A stretch of DNA of 64,000 nt, from positions 1-64,000 of the forward strand of contig CBDIHL010000036.1 of the NCBI GenBank assembly GCA_965279125.1, written 5' to 3'. Made by a program: the position numbers and the translations under genes. The DNA comes from Dinoroseobacter sp965279125. GTDB taxonomy: Bacteria; Pseudomonadota; Alphaproteobacteria; Rhodobacterales; Rhodobacteraceae. The notes under the pieces were generated by a model. That model saw nothing but the letters and a program-made list of their open reading frames with translations. It made no database searches and was not told the origin of the DNA. Positions 35,617-44,509 of this stretch are shown here, in pieces (within the stretch, counting starts at the first letter, position 1; each line of letters opens with the position of its first letter).

Positions 35617-36417
35617 ATGGCCCGTACCCGCCCTGATCTGGCCCGCCTCGATCCCGTCTGGGACCGAATTTCTGATGAAGCGCGTGACGCTGTGCAGGAT
35701 GAACCGCTGCTTGGGGGATTGGTGCATGCATGTGTGTTGCATCACAGCTCGCTTGAGCAGGCGCTGGCGTATCGGATCGCGCAGAAACTGGCCTCGGCGG
35801 AGATGTCCGAGCAGTTGATCCGCGAGATTGCCGATGAGGCGTTTGCCTCTGATCCGGGCCTTGGACAGGCGGCGCGCGCGGATATTGTGGCGGTGCATGA
35901 TCGCGATCCGGCCTGCTTGCGGTTCTTGCAGCCTTTGTTGTTTTTCAAAGGGTTTCAGGCGGTTCAGGCCTACCGTGTTGGCCATTGGTTGTGGCGCGAG
36001 GGGCGTCGGGATCTGGCCTATTTCATCCAGATGCGGGTGTCTGAGGTCTTTGGCGTTGATATTCATCCTGCGGCGCGGGTTGGACAGGGGATCATGATTG
36101 ATCACGCCCATTCGATTGTCATCGGCGAGACGGCAGTGGTGGGTGACAACGTGTCGATGCTGCACTCGGTGACTTTGGGCGGTACCGGGAAAGAGGAAGA
36201 GGACCGGCATCCGAAGATTGGCGATGGGGTGTTGATTGGCGCGGGGGCGAAGGTGCTGGGCAACATTCGCGTTGGCGCGTGTTCTCGGATTGCGGCGGGG
36301 TCTGTGGTTCTGGAAGAGGTGCCTGCCTGCAAGACGGTCGCTGGCGTTCCGGCGCGGATCGTGGGCGAGGCGGGGTGTTCGCAGCCTGCGCGCAGCATGG
36401 ATCAGCGGTTCGAGTGA
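35617..36417 (+). CDS. cysE: serine O-acetyltransferase
   Basis: The product is 266 residues from ATG 35617, with AGAAGGA upstream. It acetylates serine as the first step of cysteine synthesis. An N-terminal helical domain (~1-140) precedes the left-handed beta-helix hexapeptide repeats (PAARVGQGIMIDHAHSIVIGETAVVGDNVSMLHSVTLGGTGK). The C-terminal tail SMDQRFE is short and is the usual site of feedback and CysK binding. It lies next to but is probably separate from the GTA genes. Confidence 0.93.
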   Translation: MARTRPDLARLDPVWDRISDEARDAVQDEPLLGGLVHACVLHHSSLEQALAYRIAQKLASAEMSEQLIREIADEAFASDPGLGQAARADIVAVHDRDPACLRFLQPLLFFKGFQAVQAYRVGHWLWREGRRDLAYFIQMRVSEVFGVDIHPAARVGQGIMIDHAHSIVIGETAVVGDNVSMLHSVTLGGTGKEEEDRHPKIGDGVLIGAGAKVLGNIRVGACSRIAAGSVVLEEVPACKTVAGVPARIVGEAGCSQPARSMDQRFE

Positions 36418-36428
36418 TCTTTGTTGCG

Positions 36429-36464
36429 GTGCTGGGGGCCAGCCCCCAGACCCCCGGGATATTT
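36429..36464. repeat. dispersed GC hairpin repeat after cysE
   Basis: CTGGGGG-CCAG-CCCCCAG followed by ACCCCCGGGATATTT. This intergenic form is one I recall as frequent at gene ends in Rhodobacterales genomes. Only one full copy is seen here. Confidence 0.6.
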
Positions 36465-36480
36465 GACGAACAATGAAGAA

Positions 36481-36508
36481 GGGGCGGTGACCGTGGTGGT
36501 CCCGCCCC
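36481..36508. terminator. bidirectional terminator hairpin between cysE and pdhC
   Basis: GGGGCGG and CCGCCCC flank an inner GACC/GGTC stem. A TCTTT follows on the plus strand and TTCTTC on the minus strand, so it may serve both convergent genes. Confidence 0.6.
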
Positions 36509-36532
36509 TCTTTATGGTTGTGATGGCGTGGC

Positions 36533-37822
36533 TTAGGCCAGCATGCCCATGGGGTTCTCCAAGTTGGCTTTGATCGCGTTGAGCAGGTTTGCCCCGAGCG
36601 CGCCGTCGATGACCCGGTGATCGACCGAAAGGGTTGTGGACATGACGATGGCGACTTTGATCTCGCCGTCTTCGCCAACCACGGGCTTTTTGACCCCTGC
36701 GCCCACCGCGAGGATTGCGGAATGAGGCGGGTTGATGATCGCATCGAAGTTGTCGATGCCGAACATGCCCAGGTTGGAGATTGCGAAGCTGCCGCCTTGA
36801 TACTCTTCGGGGGCAAGTTTGCGATCCCGCGCCCGCGCGGCGAGGTCTTTCATCTGGGCTGACAGGGCGCTGAGCGATTTCATCTCGGCGTCTTGCAGCA
36901 CGGGCGTGAAGAGACCGCCCTCGATGGCCACGGCCACGGCGACGTCGGACGCTTTCATCTTGATCATGCGATCCCCAGCCCAGACAGCGTTGGCGTCGGG
37001 GTATTGCTGCAGGGCCAGCGCGCAGGCCTTGATGATGAAGTCGTTGACCGACAGTTTGATCCCGCGCGGCTCCAGTGTTTTGTTCAACTGGCTGCGGAAT
37101 TTCATCAGCGCATCAAGCTCGATATCCTTGCGCAGGTAGAAATGCGGCACGGTCTGCTTGGCCTCGGTGAGGCGTGCGGCGATGATCTTGCGCATACCGT
37201 CGAGTTTGACGTCCTCGGTCTCGCGACCCGCATACATCTTGGCGATGGCGTCCGACGATGGTCCCGTTGGCGCGGCGGCTGCTGGAGCGGCTGCGGCAGG
37301 GGCTGGCGCGGCGGACGTTTTGGGCGCTGCGGTGGCGTTTTCGACATCGGCGCGCACGATACGGCCACGGGGGCCGGAGCCCTTGATGGCGCTGAGGTCG
37401 AGGCCTTTGTCGGCAGCGATCCGGCGGGCAAGCGGTGAGGCAAACACGCGGGTGCCGTCTGCAGCCGCGGGGGCTGCGGGCGCAGGGGCCGACGCTGCGG
37501 CGGGTGCTGGGGCTTCGGCTGTAGCGGCAGCGGGTGCGGCTGCTGGCGCGGGGGCCGTGCCGATGTCGTCAGCGCTTTCGCCGTCCTCGAGCATGATCGC
37601 GATGGCAACGTTGACTTTGACGCCCTCGGTCCCTTCCGCGATCAGGATTTTGCCGATGGTGCCTTCGTCGACGGCTTCAAATTCCATCGTGGCTTTGTCG
37701 GTCTCGATCTCGGCCAGCAGGTCGCCGGAGGAGACGGTGTCCCCTTCCTTCACGAGCCACTTGGCCAAGGTGCCTTCCTCCATCGTGGGGGACAGGGCTG
37801 GCATTAGGATTTCGGTAGGCAT
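36533..37822 (-). CDS. pdhC: pyruvate dehydrogenase E2, dihydrolipoamide acetyltransferase
   Basis: The 429-residue core subunit transfers acetyl to CoA. The lipoyl domain (~1-78) carries Lys43 in ETDKATMEFE. An Ala/Pro linker leads to the E1/E3-binding domain (VFASPLARRIAADKGLDLSAIKGSGPRGRI), a second linker, and the acetyltransferase domain (~200-429) ending DHRVIDGALGANLL with the catalytic His and Asp. It is last in pdhA-pdhB-pdhC. Confidence 0.95.
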   Translation of the reverse strand: MPTEILMPALSPTMEEGTLAKWLVKEGDTVSSGDLLAEIETDKATMEFEAVDEGTIGKILIAEGTEGVKVNVAIAIMLEDGESADDIGTAPAPAAAPAAATAEAPAPAAASAPAPAAPAAADGTRVFASPLARRIAADKGLDLSAIKGSGPRGRIVRADVENATAAPKTSAAPAPAAAAPAAAAPTGPSSDAIAKMYAGRETEDVKLDGMRKIIAARLTEAKQTVPHFYLRKDIELDALMKFRSQLNKTLEPRGIKLSVNDFIIKACALALQQYPDANAVWAGDRMIKMKASDVAVAVAIEGGLFTPVLQDAEMKSLSALSAQMKDLAARARDRKLAPEEYQGGSFAISNLGMFGIDNFDAIINPPHSAILAVGAGVKKPVVGEDGEIKVAIVMSTTLSVDHRVIDGALGANLLNAIKANLENPMGMLA

Positions 37823-37834
37823 GATTAAAGCTCC

Positions 37835-39205
37835 TTACCGGTAAGTCACGGATTTGACGGCGTCGACCACTTCGGCGGTCGTCACAAGCGCCAGCTTTTC
37901 GAGGTTTGCCGCATATGGCATTGGCACGTCTTTGCCTGTGCAGTTGATGACTGGCGCGTCGAGATAGTCGAACGCGTTTTGCATCAGCACAGCCGAGATG
38001 TGGTTGCCGATGGAGGCGACCGGGAAGCCTTCCTCGACCGTCACGCAGCGGTTGGTCTTCATGACCGAACGGATGACCGTGTCGGTGTCCATGGGACGCA
38101 AGGTGCGCAGGTCGATGACCTCGGCCGAGATGCCGTCTTCGGCGAGTTTGTCCGCCGCTTCGAGCGCGTAGGTCATGCCGATCCCGAAGCTGACAAGCGT
38201 CACGTCGGTGCCTTCGCGCCAGATTTTGGCTTTGCCGAAGGGCACGGTGAAATCGTCCATATCGGGGATCTCGAACGACTTGCCGTACATGATCTCGTTC
38301 TCGAGGAAGATCACCGGGTTGGGGTCGCGGATTGCCGTCTTCAGCAGGCCTTTCGCGTCGGCAGCTGAATAGGGCATCGCCACTTTCAGGCCGGGGACTT
38401 GTGCATACCATGCCGCAAAATCGTGGCTGTGCTGAGCGCCCACACGGGCCGCAGCGCCGTTGGCCCCACGGAACACCATCGGTGCGCCCATCTGACCGCC
38501 GGACATATAGAGCGTCTTGGCGGCAGAGTTGATAATGTGGTCAATGGCTTGCAGCGCGAAGTTAAACGTCATGAACTCGACGATCGGACGCAGACCCCCG
38601 AAGGCCGCGCCAACCGCAAGGCCGGTAAAGCCGTGCTCGGTGATGGGCGTGTCGATGACGCGCTTTTCGCCGAACTTGTCGAGAAGACCTTGGGAGATCT
38701 TGTAGGCACCTTGGTATTCGGCAACCTCTTCACCCATCAAGAAGACGGTCTCATCCCGCTCCATCTCCTCGGCCATGGCTTGGTTGAGGGCATCGCGGAC
38801 CGTGGCGGTCTTCATCGGCGTGCCTTCGGGCCAGTCAGGCTCGATCACGGCGGCGGCAACCGGCGCGGCTGCTTTCGCCGGAACCGATGCGGGCGCTTCA
38901 GCGGCGGGCGCGGGGGCCTCGGCGGCTGGGGCGCTCGCGGCAGGCATCGCACTTGCGTCTTCGCCTTCCTCCAGCATCACGGCAATCGGGTCATTGACCT
39001 TCACGCCTTCGGTGCCTTCGGCGACGAGGATCTTGCCCATTACGCCTTCATCGACGGCTTCAAATTCCATCGTGGCTTTGTCGGTTTCAATCTCGGCCAG
39101 AATGTCGCCAGACGACACGGTGTCGCCTTCCTTGACGAGCCATTTGGCCAGTGTGCCTTCTTCCATTGTCGGAGAGAGGGCGGGCATGAGAATTTCGGTA
39201 GCCAT
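37835..39205 (-). CDS. pdhB: pyruvate dehydrogenase E1 beta with N-terminal lipoyl domain
   Basis: The 456-residue subunit has an extra N-terminal lipoyl domain almost identical to that of E2 (Lys43 in ETDKATMEFE), an Ala-rich linker to ~residue 125, then the transketolase-like E1 beta domain (REALNQAMAEEM pattern, EEVAEYQGAYK, HGFTGLAVGAA). The lipoyl-E1 beta fusion is typical of alphaproteobacteria. E1 beta supplies part of the thiamine diphosphate site with pdhA. Confidence 0.95.
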   Translation of the reverse strand: MATEILMPALSPTMEEGTLAKWLVKEGDTVSSGDILAEIETDKATMEFEAVDEGVMGKILVAEGTEGVKVNDPIAVMLEEGEDASAMPAASAPAAEAPAPAAEAPASVPAKAAAPVAAAVIEPDWPEGTPMKTATVRDALNQAMAEEMERDETVFLMGEEVAEYQGAYKISQGLLDKFGEKRVIDTPITEHGFTGLAVGAAFGGLRPIVEFMTFNFALQAIDHIINSAAKTLYMSGGQMGAPMVFRGANGAAARVGAQHSHDFAAWYAQVPGLKVAMPYSAADAKGLLKTAIRDPNPVIFLENEIMYGKSFEIPDMDDFTVPFGKAKIWREGTDVTLVSFGIGMTYALEAADKLAEDGISAEVIDLRTLRPMDTDTVIRSVMKTNRCVTVEEGFPVASIGNHISAVLMQNAFDYLDAPVINCTGKDVPMPYAANLEKLALVTTAEVVDAVKSVTYR

Positions 39206-39220
39206 TTACTGCTCTCCCAA

Positions 39221-40219
39221 TCAGGCTTCAGAATAGATGTCGGTCCACAGCTCTTCGAGCGCGGGTTCCGGGCTGGTCTTGGCAAACTCAGCACTCTCGT
39301 TGACGATGGCCTTGATGTCCTTGTCGATGGCCTTGAGGTCATCTTCGGAGGCATGTTTGCCGGTGAGCAGCATGTCGCGAACCTGCTCGATCGGGTCACG
39401 CTCGTCGCGCATCTTCTGCACTTCCTCGCGGGTCCGGTACTTGGCCGGGTCCGACATGGAGTGGCCGCGGTAGCGATATGTCTTGATCTCGAGGATATAC
39501 GGACCCTTGCCCGCGCGGCAGTGCGCGACGGCTTTCTCGCCAGCGGCTTTGACCGCGAGCACGTCCATACCGTCCACTTCTTCGCCCGGAATGCCGTAGG
39601 CGGCACCGCGCTCCCAATAGCTGGGGGATTTGGTCGAGCGTTTGGTCGAGGTGCCCATCGCGTATTGGTTGTTCTCGATCACGAAGATCACTGGCAACAT
39701 CCACAGCTCGGCCATGTTGTAGGTCTCGTAGACCTGGCCCTGGTTCGCCGCGCCATCACCGAAATAGGCGAAGGTGACGTTGTCGTTGCCCTTATACTTG
39801 TCGGAAAACGCGAGGCCCGCCCCGATGGGCACCTGCGCGCCAACGATGCCGTGGCCGCCGTAGAAATGCTTCTCTTTCGAGAACATGTGCATCGACCCAC
39901 CTTTGCCGCGCGAATAGCCACCCTCGCGGCCGGTCAGCTCAGCCATCACGCCGTTCGGGCTCATGCCGCAGGCCAGCATATGGCCGTGGTCACGGTAGGA
40001 GGTGACGCGCTTGTCGCCCTCTTTCGTGGCGGCTTCCAAGCCCACCACAACGGCCTCTTGGCCGATATAGAGGTGGCAAAACCCCCCGATCAGACCCATA
40101 CCGTACAACTGTCCGGCTTTTTCTTCGAAACGCCGGATCATCAGCATTTCTTTGTAGTGGCCCAAGAGCTCCTCTTTGGAGACATTGGTCTTAGCGCGCG
40201 TCGATTTACGTGCGGCCAT
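39221..40219 (-). CDS. pdhA: pyruvate dehydrogenase E1 alpha
   Basis: The 332-residue subunit binds thiamine diphosphate through GDGAANQGQVYETYNMAELW...NN (start and end of the motif both seen) and has the RYRGHSMSDPAKYRTREEV phosphorylation-loop equivalent. It decarboxylates pyruvate and passes acetyl to the lipoyl arm. It is the first gene of the pdh operon; the 169-base upstream gap likely holds the promoter. Confidence 0.96.
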   Translation of the reverse strand: MAARKSTRAKTNVSKEELLGHYKEMLMIRRFEEKAGQLYGMGLIGGFCHLYIGQEAVVVGLEAATKEGDKRVTSYRDHGHMLACGMSPNGVMAELTGREGGYSRGKGGSMHMFSKEKHFYGGHGIVGAQVPIGAGLAFSDKYKGNDNVTFAYFGDGAANQGQVYETYNMAELWMLPVIFVIENNQYAMGTSTKRSTKSPSYWERGAAYGIPGEEVDGMDVLAVKAAGEKAVAHCRAGKGPYILEIKTYRYRGHSMSDPAKYRTREEVQKMRDERDPIEQVRDMLLTGKHASEDDLKAIDKDIKAIVNESAEFAKTSPEPALEELWTDIYSEA

Positions 40220-40388
40220 TGGGGGGTTCCTCCCTCGTCAAGGCAAATGGTTTAGCCTTGAACTACCCTGACGGAAGCCCTCGATCAAAGGGGCGATTCA
40301 GCACACCCCTTGGGTATCCGCCTTGCATGAGGCGCATAGCAAAGGTTGAGCAATGTCAGAGGAGTAGGGCGCGCTGTTGCTGCTTGCG

Positions 40389-40691
40389 CTAACGGATCAC
40401 CAGCTCATCCGGGCGCACAAAGCCCAAAACGTCGCGGGCCCGCTCGTCCAGCAGATCCACATCCAGATTGTCATCCGACAGCCGCCGGGTTTTGTTTTCC
40501 AGAACGGCCAGCTCGGCCAGCAGCGCATCGCGCTCGGCGATCAGGACCTGCTCGTCCGCCTCGATCTGGATACGGCTAAAAAGGCCAAAATCCCCCTGTA
40601 CCGCGTGGAACGCGAAATAGAGGCCCAACGCCAGCGCAATCCCGCCGACGAGCGCGCCTTGCAGCGCATTGGATTGGGTGTCTTGTGCCAC
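40389..40691 (-). CDS. FtsB/DivIC-type septum formation protein
   Basis: The 100-residue protein has a short cytoplasmic N-terminus, one membrane helix (~12-28) and a periplasmic coiled coil (IEADEQVLIAERDALLAELAVLENKTRRL), then LDERARDVLGFVRPDELVIR. This is the layout of the divisome component FtsB, which bridges FtsL and FtsQ. It is next to pdhA, a common neighbourhood in this order of bacteria. Confidence 0.85.
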   Translation of the reverse strand: MAQDTQSNALQGALVGGIALALGLYFAFHAVQGDFGLFSRIQIEADEQVLIAERDALLAELAVLENKTRRLSDDNLDVDLLDERARDVLGFVRPDELVIR

Positions 40692-40743
40692 GTGATATCT
40701 GCCTGTCTGGCCCGTTAATCAGGCTCTGAGCAGAGATTCGCAC

Positions 40744-40777
40744 AAAAAAGGCGTCATGGGAATCCCCCTGACGCCTG
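40744..40777 (-). terminator. intrinsic terminator after the aldolase gene
   Basis: On the minus strand AGGCGTCA and TGACGCCT form an 8-base stem followed by TTTT. A second hairpin (CCTCACA/TGTGAGG, 40809-40827) lies between it and the gene. Confidence 0.8.
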
Positions 40778-40844
40778 ATTTTACGGTTGGCCGTGGTGGC
40801 TTAGGACGCACACCTCACATCTTGTGTGAGGCGCTGCCCAGACC

Positions 40845-41774
40845 TCAAGCCTTGCCCTTGTAGATGTCCACCAGCTTGCCCAACATATCGAGCGCATCGG
40901 CTTTCGAGCGCTGGAAACTGTTGCGCCCGATGATCGACCCGTTGCCACCGCCGTCGCGAATGGCGCGCGCATCGTCATAAACCGAATCGGCGCCCTTCTT
41001 GGCCCCGCCTGAAAATACGATGATCCGCTTGCCGTTAAACGCGCTCTGGACGCAGTGCTTCACACGGGCGGCTTGTTCGGCAATCTCGATGCCTTGCTCT
41101 TCATAAACGGTCTTGGCCTCGGGTAGCATCAGGTGATCGGTCCCGAGCTTGATCTTGATGATATGCGCGCCCAGAAGGGCTGCCATATGCGCCGCGTAGG
41201 CTGCCACGTCGATGGCCGTCTCGCCCTCTTTGGTGATGCCTTCGCCGCGAGGGTATGACCACATGACGGTCGCAATCCCGACCGAGGCCGCCTCGCGCCG
41301 CATCTCGACAATCTCTTCCATCATATCGACGGCCATGTCGCTGCCCGGATAGATCGTGAAGCCAATCGCGCCCGCGCCAATGCGCAAGGCGTCATCGACC
41401 GAGGCCGTCACCGCTTGGTTCTTGCCAGCCGTGCCCGACATCAGCGAGTTGGCCGAGTTCACCTTCAAGATCGTCGGGATCTGGCCTGCGAAGGTATCAG
41501 CCCCCGCCTCCAAAGGCCCAAGCGGGGCCGCATAAGCGTTCATGCCCGCATCAATCGCCAGTTGGTAATGATAGTGCGGATCGTAGCCCTCGGGGTTCGG
41601 CGCGAACGAGCGCGCTGGTCCATGCTCGAACCCCTGATCGACCGGCAGGATGATCATCTTGCCGGTCCCGCCCAGCTTGCCGGTCATCAACATCCGGTTC
41701 AGGTTGGCCTTCACGCCCGGGGTTTCGCCCTCGTAATGGCTGAGGATCTTGCTGACGATGCGGGTCGATTTCAT
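40845..41774 (-). CDS. fbaB: class I fructose-bisphosphate aldolase (DhnA type)
   Basis: The 309-residue enzyme interconverts fructose 1,6-bisphosphate with triose phosphates through a Schiff-base lysine (probably in the HIIKIKLGTDHL segment). MIILPVDQGFEHGPARSFAPNPEGYDP and the C-terminal VFSGGAKKGADSVYDDARAIRDGGGNGSIIGRNSFQR are characteristic of the archaeal-like DhnA aldolases. It is next to pgk on the same strand, so glycolytic/gluconeogenic genes cluster here. Confidence 0.9.
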   Translation of the reverse strand: MKSTRIVSKILSHYEGETPGVKANLNRMLMTGKLGGTGKMIILPVDQGFEHGPARSFAPNPEGYDPHYHYQLAIDAGMNAYAAPLGPLEAGADTFAGQIPTILKVNSANSLMSGTAGKNQAVTASVDDALRIGAGAIGFTIYPGSDMAVDMMEEIVEMRREAASVGIATVMWSYPRGEGITKEGETAIDVAAYAAHMAALLGAHIIKIKLGTDHLMLPEAKTVYEEQGIEIAEQAARVKHCVQSAFNGKRIIVFSGGAKKGADSVYDDARAIRDGGGNGSIIGRNSFQRSKADALDMLGKLVDIYKGKA

Positions 41775-41909
41775 GGGACTGTCCTTGCGATGAGCGGCGT
41801 TTCAGATGGCCTAAGCCGCCCCCCGCGTCATCACAATGACGGTAACGCTAACTGTGACGCGATTTCCCGGTTTGGGCGTGTGAAACAGCCTTATCACGCC
41901 CAAATCGCC

Positions 41910-41934
41910 TCTTTCTTGCCAAAAATACTCAAAT
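41910..41934 (-). repeat. gene-tail motif after pgk
   Basis: On the minus strand TGAGTATTTTTGGCAAGAAA, beginning a few bases after the pgk stop. Related copies follow the stops at 51934 and 63450. Confidence 0.6.
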
Positions 41935-41940
41935 GATCGC

Positions 41941-43116
41941 TCAGCCGAGGGCCGCAACGCCTGGTAGGGTTTTCCCTTCCATCCACTCCAGAAACGCGCC
42001 GCCAGCGGTGGAGATATAGGTAAAGTCCTCTGACACCCCCGCAGCATTCAGCGCCGCAACCGTGTCCCCGCCACCGGCGACCGACACCAGTTGCCCGTCA
42101 CGCGTCAGCGACGCCGCCGCTTGGGCTGCCGCCATGGTCGCCGCATCAAACGGCTCGATCTCGAACGCGCCCAGCGGGCCATTCCAGATCAGCGTCTCCG
42201 CACCCATCAAGGTATCGGTAATCAGCTTCACCGTCGCAGGCCCGGCATCGAGGATCATCGCATCCTCGGGGCAATCTTGGGCATGGTGTAGCGTATTCGC
42301 GGCCCCGGCTTTGAACTCCCGCGCCACCACCACATCCACGGGCAGGATGATCTGACACTGCTGCTGCACGGCCTTGGCAAGCACATCGCGCGCGGTCTCG
42401 ACCATGTCACGCTCAGCCAGCGAGGTTCCAATCTCAAACCCCTGTGCTGCCAGAAACGTATTCGCCATGCCGCCGCCAATGACGAGGTGATCCACCTTCT
42501 CCACCAAATTCCCCAGCAAATCCAACTTCGTTGACACCTTCGCGCCGCCCACCACAGCCACCACCGGCCGTTTCGGGTCAGTCAAAGCCGCCTCCAGCGC
42601 CCCCAGCTCAGCCGCCATCAAGCGCCCGGCGCAGGACGGCAGCAAGTGCGCGACCCCTTCGGTGGAGGCATGGGCGCGGTGCGCTGCCGAGAACGCATCG
42701 TTGCAATAGACATCGCCCAAGGACGCGAGGAACCCGGCCATCTTCGGGTCATTCGCCTCCTCCATCGCGGAAAAGCGCGTGTTCTCAACGAGCACGACCG
42801 ACCCCGCAGGCAGCGCGTCCAGCGCGTCGCGGCTGGGCCGTTCGACAAAGGTGACCTCGACGCCAAACGCCTCAGACAGGGCAGGGACCAAAGGTTTCAA
42901 AGACATCGAGGGCACGTATTCGCCCTTGGGTCGCCCGAAATGCGCCAGCAGCACAGGGGTTCCGCCCGCCGCCAAAACATCGCGCACCGTCGGCACAATC
43001 CGCGCAATCCGCGTCGCGTCCGTGATCCGCCCATCCTCCATCGGCACATTGATATCCACGCGCGTCAGCACGATCTTGCCGCCCAGCTCCATGTCGTCGA
43101 GTGTCTTCCAGCCCAT
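41941..43116 (-). CDS. pgk: phosphoglycerate kinase
   Basis: The product is 391 residues from ATG 43116, with GGGAGA upstream. The N-terminal domain has LTRVDINVPMEDGRITD and AHFGRPKG; the nucleotide domain has VVGGAKVSTKLDLLGNL and the terminal VAGGGDTVAALNAAG. It makes ATP from 1,3-bisphosphoglycerate. Length and motifs are standard. A longer frame to 43170 is not needed. Confidence 0.96.
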   Translation of the reverse strand: MGWKTLDDMELGGKIVLTRVDINVPMEDGRITDATRIARIVPTVRDVLAAGGTPVLLAHFGRPKGEYVPSMSLKPLVPALSEAFGVEVTFVERPSRDALDALPAGSVVLVENTRFSAMEEANDPKMAGFLASLGDVYCNDAFSAAHRAHASTEGVAHLLPSCAGRLMAAELGALEAALTDPKRPVVAVVGGAKVSTKLDLLGNLVEKVDHLVIGGGMANTFLAAQGFEIGTSLAERDMVETARDVLAKAVQQQCQIILPVDVVVAREFKAGAANTLHHAQDCPEDAMILDAGPATVKLITDTLMGAETLIWNGPLGAFEIEPFDAATMAAAQAAASLTRDGQLVSVAGGGDTVAALNAAGVSEDFTYISTAGGAFLEWMEGKTLPGVAALG

Positions 43117-43212
43117 CGGGGTCTCCCTACCTGTTTGCTCTGGTTTACCTCGCCTTGTGTCCTGACACACAGCGTCTTAGGGTCGCGCAAATTTCAACGC
43201 GAGGAGGCTGAC

Positions 43213-43725
43213 ATGGCCGAGATCAAAGACCCAGAAAACACAATCCTGATCGAGCTGAAAGACGGCACCGTCACCGTCGAGCTCATGCCCGATATCGCGC
43301 CCGGGCATTGCGAGCGGATGAAAGAGCTCGCGCGCGCTGGCAAGTATGACAACGTCTGCTTTCACCGCGTGATTGACGGCTTCATGGCGCAGACGGGCGA
43401 TGTGGCCAATGGCAACATGGAAGATGGCTTCAACCTGCGCAGTGCAGGCACCGGCGGGTCCGATCTGCCGAACCTCAAGGCCGAATTCTCGGGCATCCCC
43501 CACGATCGCGGCACCATCGGGGCGGCGCGCAGCCAGAACCCCGATTCCGCGAACAGCCAGTTCTTCATCAACTTCAAGGACAACCACTTCCTCAACCGCC
43601 AATACACCGTCTATGGGCGCGTGACCTCCGGTATGGAGCATGTCGATGCGATCACCCGCGGCGAGCCGCCTGCGAGCCCGGACCGCATGGTGTCGGTGAA
43701 AGTCGCAGCAGACGTGGAGGGCTGA
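43213..43725 (+). CDS. cytoplasmic cyclophilin (peptidyl-prolyl isomerase)
   Basis: The product is 170 residues from ATG 43213, with GAGGAGG upstream and no signal peptide. Cyclophilin motifs are FHRVIDGFMAQTGD, RSQNPDSANSQFFI and YTVYGRVTSGMEHVD. It speeds folding at proline bonds in the cytoplasm. It is four bases from the next cyclophilin gene, so the two form an operon. Confidence 0.93.
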   Translation: MAEIKDPENTILIELKDGTVTVELMPDIAPGHCERMKELARAGKYDNVCFHRVIDGFMAQTGDVANGNMEDGFNLRSAGTGGSDLPNLKAEFSGIPHDRGTIGAARSQNPDSANSQFFINFKDNHFLNRQYTVYGRVTSGMEHVDAITRGEPPASPDRMVSVKVAADVEG

Positions 43726-43729
43726 TCAG

Positions 43730-44374
43730 ATGGGGCGCGATAAACTCATTGCATGGGGCATGTTCGCCATCGGGGCCGCAGTGCTTGCGTCGGTCTATTT
43801 TGCGACCTTGCCGTCCGAGGAGGCCGCGCCCCAAATCCTGACAACCGAGCAGGTCGGCGCAGACCTGCCCGGCCCCTATCTGGTGATCGAGGTCGAAGGC
43901 GAGGGGGCCAATGGCACCATCGAGATCGACCTGAAAGAGCAACTTGCGCCCGGCCATGTGGCCCGGATCGTCAGCCTCGCCGAGGCCGGGGCCTATGACG
44001 GGGTCGTATTCCACCGCGTGATCGAGGGCTTCATGGCCCAGACCGGCGATGTGGAGTTCGGGGTGTTCGGAGAAAGCCTCGCGCGGGCCGGGCAAGGCGG
44101 GTCCGACATGCCAGACCTCGCGGCCGAGTTCTCAGACGTGCCCTTCGATCGAGGTATTCTGGGGGCGGCGCGGTCTCAGGACGTGGACAGCGCCAATTCG
44201 CAGTTCTTCATCATGTTCGCGCCGGCAAGCTCGCTCGACGGGAAATACACCGTGTTCGGGGAAGTGGTGTCGGGCATGGAGGTTGTGGACGCCATCAAGC
44301 GCGGGGAAGGGGCGAACGGTGCGGTGCTGGGGGCGCCGGATCGGATGGTAAGCGTGAGCGTTCGCGCCAATTGA
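43730..44374 (+). CDS. membrane-anchored or exported cyclophilin
   Basis: The 214-residue protein has an N-terminal hydrophobic anchor or signal (~8-28), then a cyclophilin domain with FHRVIEGFMAQTGDVEFG, RSQDVDSANSQFFIMF and YTVFGEVVSGMEVVD. It is probably the periplasmic partner of the upstream cytoplasmic copy and may have arisen by tandem duplication. Confidence 0.92.
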   Translation: MGRDKLIAWGMFAIGAAVLASVYFATLPSEEAAPQILTTEQVGADLPGPYLVIEVEGEGANGTIEIDLKEQLAPGHVARIVSLAEAGAYDGVVFHRVIEGFMAQTGDVEFGVFGESLARAGQGGSDMPDLAAEFSDVPFDRGILGAARSQDVDSANSQFFIMFAPASSLDGKYTVFGEVVSGMEVVDAIKRGEGANGAVLGAPDRMVSVSVRAN

Positions 44375-44377
44375 GCC

Positions 44378-44404
44378 GTAGGGTGGGCAATTTTGCCCGC
44401 CTAC
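44378..44404. repeat. hairpin repeat after the cyclophilin operon
   Basis: GTAGG-G-TGGGCA, loop TTT-type, then TGCCC-G-CCTAC. It lies four bases past the stop and can act as a transcript end. The GTAGGGTGGGCA form is widespread in intergenic repeats of proteobacteria as I recall. Confidence 0.6.
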
Positions 44405-44484
44405 CTACTGTAGAGTAATATGGTGGGGAGGACTATTCACGCTGCTTTGAACATCATCCGATGAAGGGGCAAGAGATGGTGCAC

Positions 44485-44502
44485 AAAAAAGCTTCTGCTT
44501 TA
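44485..44502 (-). terminator. intrinsic terminator of the orphan gene at 44510
   Basis: On the minus strand AAAGC-AGAA-GCTTT followed by TTT; a short, AT-rich terminator unlike the GC-rich ones of its neighbours. Confidence 0.55.
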
Positions 44503-44509
44503 TGGTTGC

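Noticed and set aside
38399..40255. 618-residue plus-strand frame opposite pdhA and pdhB
   Set aside because: Shadow of certain genes, no domain content of its own.
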